Positions 17,221 to 25,256 of a DNA stretch of 38,295 nt are shown in pieces (position 1 is the stretch's first letter; each line of letters begins with the position of its first letter). A model generated the notes under the pieces. That model had not been told where the DNA came from and searched no databases. It was given only the letters and a program-made list of their open reading frames with translations. A program made the translations under genes and the position numbers. Source of the DNA: Deltaproteobacteria bacterium (GTDB lineage Bacteria > Myxococcota_A > Polyangia > DRWM01 > JAAZOP01); contig JACRCZ010000078.1 of NCBI GenBank assembly GCA_016218765.1, positions 1 through 38,295 of the forward strand. The letters are read 5' to 3'.

Positions 17221-18596
17221 GGCGGCGCATCCTGCTGGTGAATCCCCCGGTGCTCGCGGTCGATCGCGTGCAGGTGGGGTTGTACGCCGAGGCGCTGCCG
17301 TTCGGGCTGTTGCAGATCGCGGCGCACCTGCGGGACGGCGGGGCCGACGTCGAGCTCATCGACATGATGGGCTATCCGGACCGCGACGCGGCCGGCGCTC
17401 TCCGCTCCGCGAGGCGTTGGGGCAGGAAGCCGGCCGGCGACAACGCCACGAGGCTGTGGCGGGACGTCTTCCTCTACGGGCGCACGATGCGCTGGCTCCA
17501 GCGGCGGCTGGGCGGGACGGCGGCGCCCGACGAGGTGTGGGTCACGTGCTGCATCGCGTTCAACTTCGAGCCGGCGCACGAGGTGATCCGGCTGTGCCGG
17601 GAGCGCTTTCCCCGCGCGCGGATCCGCTTCGGCGGGTTCTACCCGTCGCAGTTCCCGGAACAGGCCCGGACATCGGGCGCGGACGAGGTGTACCGCGGCT
17701 ACTACTCGCCCGCGGACGGCGTCTTCCCGGCCATCGACCTGCTCGAGTCGCGCCCTCCGATCTGGATCTTCCGCCTCGCCCTGGGCTGCCGCTACCGCTG
17801 CTCGTACTGCAGCAACGCCCTGCACCGCTCGGAGGTCATCTTCGATCCCGCGGCGGTGGCGCGCGAGATCCTCCGGCTCCGGATGCAGTTCGGCGTGTCG
17901 GAGTTCTCCAACTGGGACCCCAACGTGATGCTCCAGGAGCAGGTGCTCGAATCGTTCCTGGCAAGGATGGCCGCGGCGGGTGCGCCCGCGCCGCTCAAGT
18001 TCGAGATGGGAATCCAGCCCGATCGGCTGACGCCGCCGATCCTGGCGCGCATGAAGGCCGCGGGCGTGGTCGCGATGACGATCCCCTTCGAGAGCGCGGA
18101 GCCGGCGATGATGCGCCGCTTCGGCAAGCCGTATCGCATGAAGGACGCGATGGACGCCGTCGCCCTCGCCCGCGAGTCGGGCTTCGACACCTCGCGCTTC
18201 CACTGCACCTGGGTCGTGGGACTCCGCGACGAGAGCTGGCGCCACGTCTTCCGCACCTACTTCGGCGTGCTCAAGGCCGGCGGCCGCCCGACGCCGTTCC
18301 CCTTGAGTCCCGCGCCGGGGACGCGCGAGTACGCCCGGCACGAGCCGTACCTTCGGGGCAAGGACCTGTCCGAGCTGAACGGGCACCTCTGGCCGGCGCT
18401 GCCGTCGCGCGCCCGCGTGCTGCTCTACGATCGGGTGTTCGCGATCATCAACCAGCCCGACCCGCGCCGCGCCGCGCGGCTGGCGGCCGACCTGCCGCGC
18501 GACGCGCGCGAGGCCTTCGAGCGCGAGCACGAGTGGTACCTCGCCGGGCCGCATCGTCGCGGAGACGCGGTGGACGCCCCGGAGGGCAAGCCGTGA
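17217..18596 (+). CDS. Radical SAM protein with N-terminal B12-binding-like domain
   Basis: This 459-residue protein follows the layout of class B (B12-binding) radical SAM enzymes. The N-terminal Rossmann-like domain begins RRRILLVNPP and continues GLLQIAAHLRDGGADVELID. The cobalamin-ligating DxHxxG motif is not visible, as in several members that still bind B12. The radical SAM motif is GCRYRCSYC (C191, C195, C198), followed by barrel segments including GIQPDRLTPPIL and TIPFESAEPAMMRRFGKP. Known relatives methylate unreactive carbons or rearrange rings. The start is GTG 17217, overlapping the previous stop as GTGA and preceded by GGAGGGAGG. The 3' end overlaps the following U32-like gene by GTGA. 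Tight coupling to that gene suggests the two proteins act on the same substrate. Confidence 0.85.
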   Translation: MRRRILLVNPPVLAVDRVQVGLYAEALPFGLLQIAAHLRDGGADVELIDMMGYPDRDAAGALRSARRWGRKPAGDNATRLWRDVFLYGRTMRWLQRRLGGTAAPDEVWVTCCIAFNFEPAHEVIRLCRERFPRARIRFGGFYPSQFPEQARTSGADEVYRGYYSPADGVFPAIDLLESRPPIWIFRLALGCRYRCSYCSNALHRSEVIFDPAAVAREILRLRMQFGVSEFSNWDPNVMLQEQVLESFLARMAAAGAPAPLKFEMGIQPDRLTPPILARMKAAGVVAMTIPFESAEPAMMRRFGKPYRMKDAMDAVALARESGFDTSRFHCTWVVGLRDESWRHVFRTYFGVLKAGGRPTPFPLSPAPGTREYARHEPYLRGKDLSELNGHLWPALPSRARVLLYDRVFAIINQPDPRRAARLAADLPRDAREAFEREHEWYLAGPHRRGDAVDAPEGKP

Positions 18597-19870
18597 GCCC
18601 GCGCGCGCCGGCCGCGTCGCTCGAGGACGTCCGCGTCGGACTGCCTCCGGGGCTCCGGCTCGCGGCGCCGTACAACCACGATCCCGCGCTGCTCGACGCG
18701 CTCGAGCCGGTCGCCGGGCATCTCGCGGGGGTCTACCTGCCCGTGCACCCCACGGCGGCGGCCAGCGGGCGGGCTTTCCGGGGCCCCGCGGCGCCCGCGG
18801 CCTACGTCGCGGAGCTGCGCCGCGTGGCGCGGCGCTGCCGGCGGATGGGTCTGGGGCTCGCGCTGCTGGCCAACGTCCCCGGCTGGGCCGTCGATGCCCG
18901 TGCCGTCGCGCGAACGGCGGAGACGCTCCGCGGCGAGGTCGACCCGCTGCGCGTCACCCTGGCCGACCTGGCGGCCGCGCGCCGCGTGCGCGCCGCGGCG
19001 CCGTGGCTGGCGATCGGCGTCTCGACGCTGGCGGACGTGCGCACCCCCGTCGAAGCGTGCTGGTGGCGGGACGAGGTCGGAGCGGCGTTCCTCACGGTCA
19101 GCCGCGAGGTGAACCGCACGCCCGCCGCCCTGGCGCGCCTCGCGGCGACGGGGATGAGACTCGGCGTGGTGTCCTACGACGACTGCGTGCCCGGCTGCCA
19201 GTACCGGCTCGCCCACGTGGTACCGGAACGGCCCGGAGGCCGTCGTCGGGGCTGGACAACCTCGCCCCGCTGCCTGGCCGGGGCGTCGCGGCGCGCGCGC
19301 CCCTGGCTGCTCGCGCAGAAGGAGATCCTCCCCGGCCACCTGCGACACCTCGCGGGACTCGTGGAGGAGGTCAAGGTCAGCGGGCGGGACCAGGAGACGC
19401 CCGAGGTCCTCCGGCGACTGCGCCTGTACCTCGAAGCACGCTCGCTCGATCATCCCAGCGACCTCTACGCCGAGCCGCGGGCGGCGTGGAAGCGGATCGC
19501 GAGCTGCGACCGAGCGTGCCGCGACTGCTCGTGGTGTGCCGACCACCTCCGCCCCCTGGCGCCCGTCTTCGCCGGGGACGACGACGCGGGACCGCGCGAC
19601 GCGCCGGGCCGACCCACCCTCGACCTCCGGGGTCCGCACGGCGCGCGCATCCGCGCGACGCTCGGCCCGATCCACCCCGATCGGCCGCCGCTGCGCGAGG
19701 TCTGCGGGATGGGCCTGTACTGCCGCGTGGACGGCGTCGTGGACGGCGTCGTGGTGGAAGCGGTGCTCGGCCGCATCGCCGATCGGCTCCAGGCCGCCGG
19801 CGGCGATGTGGTCCGGGGGCTCGCCGCCGCCGCATCGGGATCCCTCCCGGGCGGATTCCGCAGGGGCTGA
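18593..19870 (+). CDS. U32-peptidase-like TIM-barrel iron-sulfur protein (B)
   Basis: This 425-residue protein is a second member of the U32-like group. Shared landmarks with the proteins at 8040 and 21131 are RLAAPYNHDPALL near the N-terminus, GLGLALLANVPG, the strand LTVSREVNRTP, then YDDCVPGCQYRLAHV and the C-terminal CDRACRDCSWC (C-X3-C-X2-C-X2-C), which fits a [4Fe-4S] site. About 100 residues after this cluster include GMGLYCRV and look like an extra domain. The start is GTG 18593, GTGA-overlapping the B12-type radical SAM gene, with GGAGGG as ribosome site. It ends the operon; the next gene, 33 bases on, is convergent. The function is unknown, perhaps an oxygen-independent oxidation by analogy with UbiU/UbiV. 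Confidence 0.68.
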   Translation: MSPRAPAASLEDVRVGLPPGLRLAAPYNHDPALLDALEPVAGHLAGVYLPVHPTAAASGRAFRGPAAPAAYVAELRRVARRCRRMGLGLALLANVPGWAVDARAVARTAETLRGEVDPLRVTLADLAAARRVRAAAPWLAIGVSTLADVRTPVEACWWRDEVGAAFLTVSREVNRTPAALARLAATGMRLGVVSYDDCVPGCQYRLAHVVPERPGGRRRGWTTSPRCLAGASRRARPWLLAQKEILPGHLRHLAGLVEEVKVSGRDQETPEVLRRLRLYLEARSLDHPSDLYAEPRAAWKRIASCDRACRDCSWCADHLRPLAPVFAGDDDAGPRDAPGRPTLDLRGPHGARIRATLGPIHPDRPPLREVCGMGLYCRVDGVVDGVVVEAVLGRIADRLQAAGGDVVRGLAAAASGSLPGGFRRG

Positions 19871-19903
19871 TCGGGTTCCGCAGGATCCCCCCGGCTCGGG
19901 TGC

Positions 19904-21088
19904 CTACCTCCGCCTCCGGCGCGCGTGGAACTCCGCCGCGCCCCAGCGCTCCACGTAGCCCCGGTACACGCCCGGACACTCCGCGAAGACACAGTCCGCG
20001 CAGCCAGGGACGCGGACGTGCTCGCGCTCGTACGCGGGAGCGCGAAAGAGCATGCCGAGATCGGCGTTCCAGACGCCTTCCTCGATGTTGTGCTCCCATC
20101 GACGGTCCTCGTTGCCCGGGAACACGCACGACGGCAGGTTGAAGTCGATGAGCGGCAGGCCGAGCGTGCGCGCCCGCGCCAGGGCCGCCTCCCACCAGGG
20201 CCGCATCTCCCCGAAACGCGCGCAAAGCTCGGGGTGCCGTGCCGCCGCGCCGACCGGCTTCAGCCCCGTGAGGCACAGTCCGACCCGAGCCCGGCCGCGC
20301 CCGCGCACGGCGTCGACGTGCTCGACCAGCCGCTCCAGGCCCGGGAGCGTCTGCCGGCAGACCAGCGCGAAGAACAGCAGCACGATGTGCTCGCGGCGCG
20401 CGATCGCCTCGACGGCCCGCGCCACCCGCCCGGGGTTCGCGGGGTTCCGCGTCAGGAACGCCTGCACCTCGTCGTCCACACTGTCCAGCGACACCGAGAA
20501 CGCATCGACTCCGGCCTCGACCAGGCGGTCGACCACGCCGGGGCCCGCCAGGGCGAGCGCGTTCGTTCCGAGCGCGGCGTGTTCCATGCCCAGCGCGCGC
20601 AGGCGGCGCACGAACGCCGCCAGTCCCGGCCTCGCGGTCGGCTCGCCGCCGACGAGGAACGCCTTGCGGAACCCTCCCTTCCGCGCCTCGGCGGCCAGCC
20701 CGGCGAGGTACGCCTCGGGCGGATCCGGCGCCGTGGGCCCGCCGTCCCGCACGGCGCAGTACCGGCAGCGCTGGTTGCAGCGCATCGTCCACGGCAGCGT
20801 CACGGTCCCGGCGATCGTCTCGAAGAGGAACCCCGCATCGCTCTCGCGGCGCCGGCCGGCGTGCGGGAAGCGCCTGGCGACGTTGACCGTGAGGTCGCGG
20901 GGCCGGCGCAACGCCAGATACTCCGCACGGCGCGGGTGCTCGGCGAGGCCGGGGAGAGGTCCGTGCGGGGCAGCCGCCCCGACGAAGGGCTCGTGTCCGG
21001 GCTTCACGCGCGGGGTGCGCCGGCGGACCATCGGGGGGAGTGTAGTACAGTCGTCATCCCACGGGGCGCGAAACTCCACAGGAGCCAT
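19904..21088 (-). CDS. Radical SAM protein with C-terminal cysteine cluster
   Basis: This 394-residue radical SAM enzyme has MRCNQRCRYC (C104, C108, C111), FLVGGEPTARPG for SAM binding, and SVSLDSVDDE in the barrel. The C-terminus has a SPASM-like set: FNLPSCVFPG, then PGCADCVFAECPGVYRGY. The segment WEHNIEEGVWNADLGMLF is typical of such domains, which in known families handle peptides or bind auxiliary clusters. The ATG at 21088 has AAGGAG about ten bases upstream; an ATG at 21031 is a shorter alternative without a good ribosome site. The gene is divergent from the U32-radical SAM fusion with only 42 bases between, so they may share a control region. It is convergent with the U32-like gene at 18593. 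The substrate is unknown. Confidence 0.85.
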   Translation of the reverse strand: MAPVEFRAPWDDDCTTLPPMVRRRTPRVKPGHEPFVGAAAPHGPLPGLAEHPRRAEYLALRRPRDLTVNVARRFPHAGRRRESDAGFLFETIAGTVTLPWTMRCNQRCRYCAVRDGGPTAPDPPEAYLAGLAAEARKGGFRKAFLVGGEPTARPGLAAFVRRLRALGMEHAALGTNALALAGPGVVDRLVEAGVDAFSVSLDSVDDEVQAFLTRNPANPGRVARAVEAIARREHIVLLFFALVCRQTLPGLERLVEHVDAVRGRGRARVGLCLTGLKPVGAAARHPELCARFGEMRPWWEAALARARTLGLPLIDFNLPSCVFPGNEDRRWEHNIEEGVWNADLGMLFRAPAYEREHVRVPGCADCVFAECPGVYRGYVERWGAAEFHARRRRR

Positions 21089-21130
21089 CCGCGTGCAACT
21101 CCTTCCGCCGCCGTGCTACTCTCCCGCCCG

Positions 21131-23581
21131 ATGGGCGCCGGCCCGCAACTGACCGACCTCGGGATGCTCCTCTCGCTCCCGTACAACCACCAGCCGGACT
21201 ACCTGACGCGGATGGCCCCGTTCTTCCACGCGACCTATGACGTGTACCTGGCCCCGCCCCCCGAGGTCGCCAGCTCGCTCAAGAGCTTCGCCGGCGACGC
21301 GCGCGGCTATGCACGCGAGCGGCGGCGGCTGCGCGAGGCGCTCGCGCCGCACGGCGCCGGGCTCTGCTACGTGTTCAACGCGCCGCACTACCCGGAGGGC
21401 GACGCGCGCATCCTGCGCTTCCTGGAGGCGGAGCTGCGCGCGGCCGGCAGAGCCGCCGTGACCGTCTCGAGCTTCGACCTGGGGGTCGCCATCCATGCCG
21501 CCCTGCCCGACGTCGAGCTCGGCACCTCGCTCGCCTGCGGCATCCGCGGCGTCGTCCAGGCCCGGGCGTGGGTCGAGCGGGCCGGCGCGCGGATCATCCA
21601 CCCCGACAAGCTGCTCTTGCGCCGGCCGCGCGAGCTGGCGGAGCTCAAGGCGCTGGGCGTGCGGCTCAAGATCATCATCAACAACCGCTGCGCCATCCAC
21701 TCGCTGCGCTGCGCGGCCCACCTGGCCTGCGCGGCCCTTCGCGAGGGCCGCGAGGAGGCCGATCGCGAGATCTCCGCCCGCTGCGGCGAGGACCTCCGCC
21801 GCGAGCCGTGGCGCACGGCCCCGATCACGCTGCCGCCCGCGCTCCTGCCGCGCCTCCGCGGACTGGTCGACATCGTCAAGCTCGACGGCCGCAACTGGCC
21901 CACCCGGCAGCTCGTCGACGACGCCCGCGATACGCTCGAGCTGGCGAGCTGGTCGTACTTCCCGTGGTACGTCGAGCCGCCGGAGGCGTTCGACGTGCTG
22001 GCGCGCTGCGACCACCGCTGCCACGCCTGCGGCTGGTGCGCCGCGAACTTCCGCCGCTACGCGCCGGAGGCGGCCGAACCGCCGCAGGTCGCGCGACAGG
22101 TACTGTGCCCCGATCTTCCCACGCCGCCCGTCGCGGGCGCGCTGCCGCCGGCAGCGCGCCTGCCGCGCCTGTTCGCCCCCGCGGATCGGTTCGGGTTCAC
22201 CGTCGTTGCGAGCCGCGTCGTCCTCGACGCCACCGCCGTGGAGGTCGACCTGCGCTGGCGCGGCGGCGGCCCGTACCGCCTGCGGCTGGCCACCCGCGGC
22301 AGCGCGCTCGACGGCCCCTGCTTCCGGCGCACCCGCACCCTGTGCCTCTGCTACCTGTTCGAGGAATCGAAGGCGCCCCCCGGCCTGCTCGCCGACCTGG
22401 AACGACTGTGCGAACGCGTCGCCGCGATCGACCAGGCGGACGGCGAGGGCCGGGGGTCGGCGGTCGGCGGCCGGCGGTCGGCGGACGGCGAGGGCCGGGG
22501 GTCGGCGGTCGGCGGCCGGCGGTCGGCGGACGGCGAGGGCCGGGGGTCGGCGGTCGGCGAAGGCCGCGGGCCCCTCTCCGCGCTCGACCGCCTCGAGGTG
22601 GGCGGCTTCTGCGTCCAGCACTGCGTGTTCTGCGACGCACCGCACGTCGGGCGGCGCGCTTCTCCGCTCGGCGCCTCCGCGCCTCTGCGCGAAACTGCCC
22701 CTTCGGCGGCCACCGTGGCGATCGGGGCGGAGGACCCCGCGCCCGATCCGCGGCTCGTCCACCCGTCGGAAACCCGCGCCTTCCTCGAGCTGCTCGCGGG
22801 TCGCCGCGTCCCTCGCGGCCGCGGAACGGTTCCACGGCTCGAGCTGACCGGCGACGATCCGGCGCGGCGCGCCGACCTCCCGGAGCTCGTCGCCGCCGCG
22901 CGCCGCGCGGGCTACCGGCAGATCGTCGCGCTGGGTCCCGCCAACGCCCTCGCCGCGCCGGGCTGGGCCAAGCGCCTGCGGGCCGCCGGATTGACCCACG
23001 CCGCGGTCTCCCTTCATGCCGATCGGGCGGCGGTCCACGACCGGCTGGCCGGTCGCCCGGGCGCCTTCGCCGAGACGCTCGCGGCCCTGCGGCGCCTGCG
23101 CCGCGCCGGCGTCGCGCTCGAGCTGTCCACCGTCGCCCTCACCCCTTCGCTCCCGCGGCTGGCGGCGATGGCGCGCCTGCTGCGCGCCGAGCGCGTGCAT
23201 CTGCACTTCGCCCTGGGCGCCCCCGGTGCCGCGCCGGCGGAAGCGGCGTCCCTCGCGGCCGTCGCCCCGGCGGTGGCGGCGTTCGGGGCGGAGTTGCGGA
23301 AGGCGGGCGCGAGGTTCCCCGAGCTGCACCTGTACGGCCTGCCGCGGTGCGTCGCGGACGACGCGGCCGCCCGGTGGCCGGGCCGGGCCGTCTACCGCGA
23401 GGCGTTGCGCGCGTTCCAGCGGGAGAGGATGGCGTTCGCTTCCGTCTGCGACGGCTGTACCTTGCGACCGATTTGTCTCGGCGTGCCTTCCTGGTGCCTG
23501 CCGCCTCTGGCGGTCAGCGAAGGGGCAACTTCGGCCGACGGGGCGGAATGCCACGGGGCGCTCCGTCCACGCAAGTCCTGA
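21131..23581 (+). CDS. U32-like / radical SAM fusion protein
   Basis: This single 816-residue frame joins two enzyme types. Residues 1 to about 320 are U32-like: MLLSLPYNHQPDYL, GAGLCYVFNAPHYPEG, VTVSSFDLGVAIHAALPD, IIHPDKLLLRRPRELAEL, NRCAIHSLRCAAHLAC and CDHRCHACGWC. A beta-rich stretch follows (about 340-435). Then a 45-residue linker is made of three 15-residue repeats. Residues about 480-816 are a radical SAM domain with FCVQHCVFC (C494, C498, C501), LELTGDDP in place of the usual GGEP, and a last cysteine group CDGCTLRPICLGVPSWC. The 'GGEP' change and compact barrel suggest a diverged member. No clear ribosome site precedes the ATG at 21131; an ATG at 21164 is the next candidate. The fusion supports joint action of the two protein types that elsewhere in the window are neighbours. 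Confidence 0.8.
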   Translation: MGAGPQLTDLGMLLSLPYNHQPDYLTRMAPFFHATYDVYLAPPPEVASSLKSFAGDARGYARERRRLREALAPHGAGLCYVFNAPHYPEGDARILRFLEAELRAAGRAAVTVSSFDLGVAIHAALPDVELGTSLACGIRGVVQARAWVERAGARIIHPDKLLLRRPRELAELKALGVRLKIIINNRCAIHSLRCAAHLACAALREGREEADREISARCGEDLRREPWRTAPITLPPALLPRLRGLVDIVKLDGRNWPTRQLVDDARDTLELASWSYFPWYVEPPEAFDVLARCDHRCHACGWCAANFRRYAPEAAEPPQVARQVLCPDLPTPPVAGALPPAARLPRLFAPADRFGFTVVASRVVLDATAVEVDLRWRGGGPYRLRLATRGSALDGPCFRRTRTLCLCYLFEESKAPPGLLADLERLCERVAAIDQADGEGRGSAVGGRRSADGEGRGSAVGGRRSADGEGRGSAVGEGRGPLSALDRLEVGGFCVQHCVFCDAPHVGRRASPLGASAPLRETAPSAATVAIGAEDPAPDPRLVHPSETRAFLELLAGRRVPRGRGTVPRLELTGDDPARRADLPELVAAARRAGYRQIVALGPANALAAPGWAKRLRAAGLTHAAVSLHADRAAVHDRLAGRPGAFAETLAALRRLRRAGVALELSTVALTPSLPRLAAMARLLRAERVHLHFALGAPGAAPAEAASLAAVAPAVAAFGAELRKAGARFPELHLYGLPRCVADDAAARWPGRAVYREALRAFQRERMAFASVCDGCTLRPICLGVPSWCLPPLAVSEGATSADGAECHGALRPRKS
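22436..22570 (+). repeat. Three 45-bp tandem repeats forming the interdomain linker
   Basis: Units at 22436-22480 and 22481-22525 are identical; the third, 22526-22570, diverges over its last 12 or so bases. Each encodes a 15-residue Gly/Arg/Ser-rich block (ADGEGRGSAVGGRRS). The core is the same GGTCGGC motif seen between genes at 14781-14815. Confidence 0.9.
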
Positions 23582-23599
23582 ATCACGCGCGTTTCGGCA

Positions 23600-23615
23600 T
23601 GGCACGGCACGTGCA
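23600..23615 (+). promoter_or_regulatory. Sigma-54 promoter of the small protein / response regulator operon
   Basis: TGGCACGGCACGTGCA has the -24 element TGGCACG and a -12 element GTGC, with exactly ten bases between GG and GC. The predicted start of transcription is near 23627, and the first ATG is at 23648. Confidence 0.65.
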
Positions 23616-23647
23616 TCCAGACCTTCCCGAGACACGGGAGGGAACTG

Positions 23648-23854
23648 ATGGAATACGAATTGAGCGCCGGTGGAATCGTACGGAACCGTGAGCCGCACAC
23701 CACGGAGGATCGGCAGCTGCTCGCCGTCGCGGATGCCCTGCGAGCGCTCGACCCGGGGCGCTTCGGCGCCCGGAACGCCATGCTGCTGCTCGGGCCCGCG
23801 CCCGTGCCGCCGCTGCTCGTGCCCGCGTTCGCCAACCAGGCGACGGGGAGGTAG
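23648..23854 (+). CDS. Small protein of unknown function
   Basis: This 68-residue protein is not recognised. It has a strong ribosome site (GGGAGGGAACTG before ATG 23648) and a sigma-54-type promoter 33 bases upstream, so it is very likely translated. The first half is charged (MEYELSAGGIVRN, HTTEDRQLLAVADAL). The second half is hydrophobic and proline-rich (AMLLLGPAPVPPLLVPAF) and ends ANQATGR. There is no cysteine. Its stop lies 4 bases before the start of the response regulator gene, whose ribosome site is inside its last codons, so the two are cotranslated. It may be a small signalling partner. A peptide precursor for the radical SAM enzymes immediately upstream is a second possibility. 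Confidence 0.65.
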   Translation: MEYELSAGGIVRNREPHTTEDRQLLAVADALRALDPGRFGARNAMLLLGPAPVPPLLVPAFANQATGR

Positions 23855-23858
23855 ACTC

Positions 23859-24410
23859 GTGTCCGCCAGGACGGAGCTCACACGGATCGGCCGGGATGTT
23901 CGGACGGCCCGATCGAAGGCGGGTCCGGGCGCCCCCGCCGCGCCTGCGTCCCGCACGGCGGCGCGACCGGCCGGCCGCCCGGCGCCTGGCCCGCGCGTCC
24001 ACGGGCGGCGTTGCGTGCTGCTGGCGGACGACGACGACGAGCTGCGCGAGCTTCTGGCGTTCGTGCTGCGTCGTGCGGGCCTGCTGGTGGTCGAGGCGCG
24101 TGACGGGGCGGAGGTCCTGGCCTACATCCGCCGTTCGCTCGCCGCGGACCCCGCCGTGCCCCCGGTGGACGTCCTGGTCACCGACTACGGCATGCCCGGC
24201 TGGTCCGGCTTCGACGTGCTCGACGCCTTGCGCAAGGCCGACGTGAGCCTCCCGGTGATCGTGATCACGGCCAACGGCAGCGACGAGCTGCAGGCGGAAG
24301 CCGTGCGGCTCCGCGTCCGCGCCGTGATGGACAAGCCGATCGATCCCACCGACCTCTGCGCCGCCGTCGCCGGCCTGCTGCCCGGACCCGCCCCGGCCTG
24401 CGCCGGGTAG
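23859..24410 (+). CDS. Single-domain response regulator with disordered N-terminus
   Basis: This 183-residue protein has a basic Ala/Pro/Gly-rich N-terminal tail (about 50 residues) and one receiver domain. The acidic pocket is LLADDDDELRELL, the phospho-acceptor is the Asp in VLVTDYGMPG, the Thr is in VIVITAN, and the Lys is in AVMDKPID. There is no DNA-binding or enzymatic output domain, so it would act by protein contact, as a phosphate sink, or within a relay with the nearby kinases. The start is GTG 23859 with GGGGAGG eight bases upstream. It is the second gene after the sigma-54 site at 23600. The convergent histidine kinase gene ends only 3 bases downstream; the kinase is a plausible partner, though not encoded in the same operon. 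Confidence 0.85.
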   Translation: MSARTELTRIGRDVRTARSKAGPGAPAAPASRTAARPAGRPAPGPRVHGRRCVLLADDDDELRELLAFVLRRAGLLVVEARDGAEVLAYIRRSLAADPAVPPVDVLVTDYGMPGWSGFDVLDALRKADVSLPVIVITANGSDELQAEAVRLRVRAVMDKPIDPTDLCAAVAGLLPGPAPACAG

Positions 24411-24413
24411 GAC

Positions 24414-25181
24414 TCATCCCAAGCGCGCCAGCGGCAGGAAGATCTCGATCCGCGCCCCGCGGCCCGGGTCGGAATGCGCCGCGAGCCACCCGCCGTGCTC
24501 CTGCGCGATGCCGGCGGCAACGGCCAGGCCGAGCCCGGCGCCGTCCCCGGACGGCCGGGTCGAGACGAACGGCCGCAGCACCTCGGGCAGCACCGCCGCC
24601 GGAAGGCCGGGGCCACCGTCCTCCACCACGAGCTGCACGACGTCCTGCGCCGGAGAACCCGTCCCACCCGGAGGCGTCGCTCGCGCGCGACGAAGCTCGA
24701 CCGTGACCGCGCCGCCTCGCGGCGTCGCCTGGATCGCGTTGACCACGACGGCGGCCAGGAGGTGCCGGAGCAGGGAGGGATCCGCGTGCAGGACAAGCGG
24801 CTCCCCGCCGCCCGTCCGGGTCACCGCCACGCGCCGCTCGTGCGCGAACGGCGCGAGCAGCTCGAGCGCGCGGTCGACGATCGCGGCCGGATCGACCGCC
24901 GCCGGACCGGCCGGCTCGTCGCGCGCGAAGTCGAGCAGCGGAGCGACGATGGCCGCCAGCTTCGCGGACTGATCGGCGACGATCCGCGCGCCGCGCTCGA
25001 CCTGCGCCGCGTCCACCCCGCCGGACGCGATCAGCCGCGCGCGGCCGACCACCACGTTGAGCGGTGAACTGAGGTCGTGGGCAATCCCCGGCAGCAGTCG
25101 TGCGACGATGGCCCAGCGGTCGGCGTGGCGAAGCTGGGCCGTCGCGGGCGACGGGTTCCGGCTGGCCGAGCTGCTCTTCAT
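24414..25181 (-). CDS. Soluble histidine kinase without sensor domain
   Basis: This 255-residue kinase has a short N-terminus and no transmembrane or PAS segment. The dimerisation/phospho-acceptor helix contains LLPGIAHDLSSPLNVV (H35). The ATPase domain shows the N box VVVNAIQATP, the G1 box VEDGGPGL, the F box LRPFVSTRPSGDG and the G2 box GAGLGLAVAAGIAQEHGG. It should be cytosolic and depend on another protein for input. The ATG at 25181 follows a G-run that can serve as ribosome site. It lies 75 bases downstream of the EAL gene on the same strand and may be cotranscribed with it from the sigma-54 site at 26166-26183. Confidence 0.88.
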   Translation of the reverse strand: MKSSSASRNPSPATAQLRHADRWAIVARLLPGIAHDLSSPLNVVVGRARLIASGGVDAAQVERGARIVADQSAKLAAIVAPLLDFARDEPAGPAAVDPAAIVDRALELLAPFAHERRVAVTRTGGGEPLVLHADPSLLRHLLAAVVVNAIQATPRGGAVTVELRRARATPPGGTGSPAQDVVQLVVEDGGPGLPAAVLPEVLRPFVSTRPSGDGAGLGLAVAAGIAQEHGGWLAAHSDPGRGARIEIFLPLARLG

Positions 25182-25256
25182 GCGTCGCGTCCCCCCGCGG
25201 CCGGTGCCGCGAGGACCATCGCTAGCACGGACGCTCGCCCGCCGCCAGCCGTCGAG

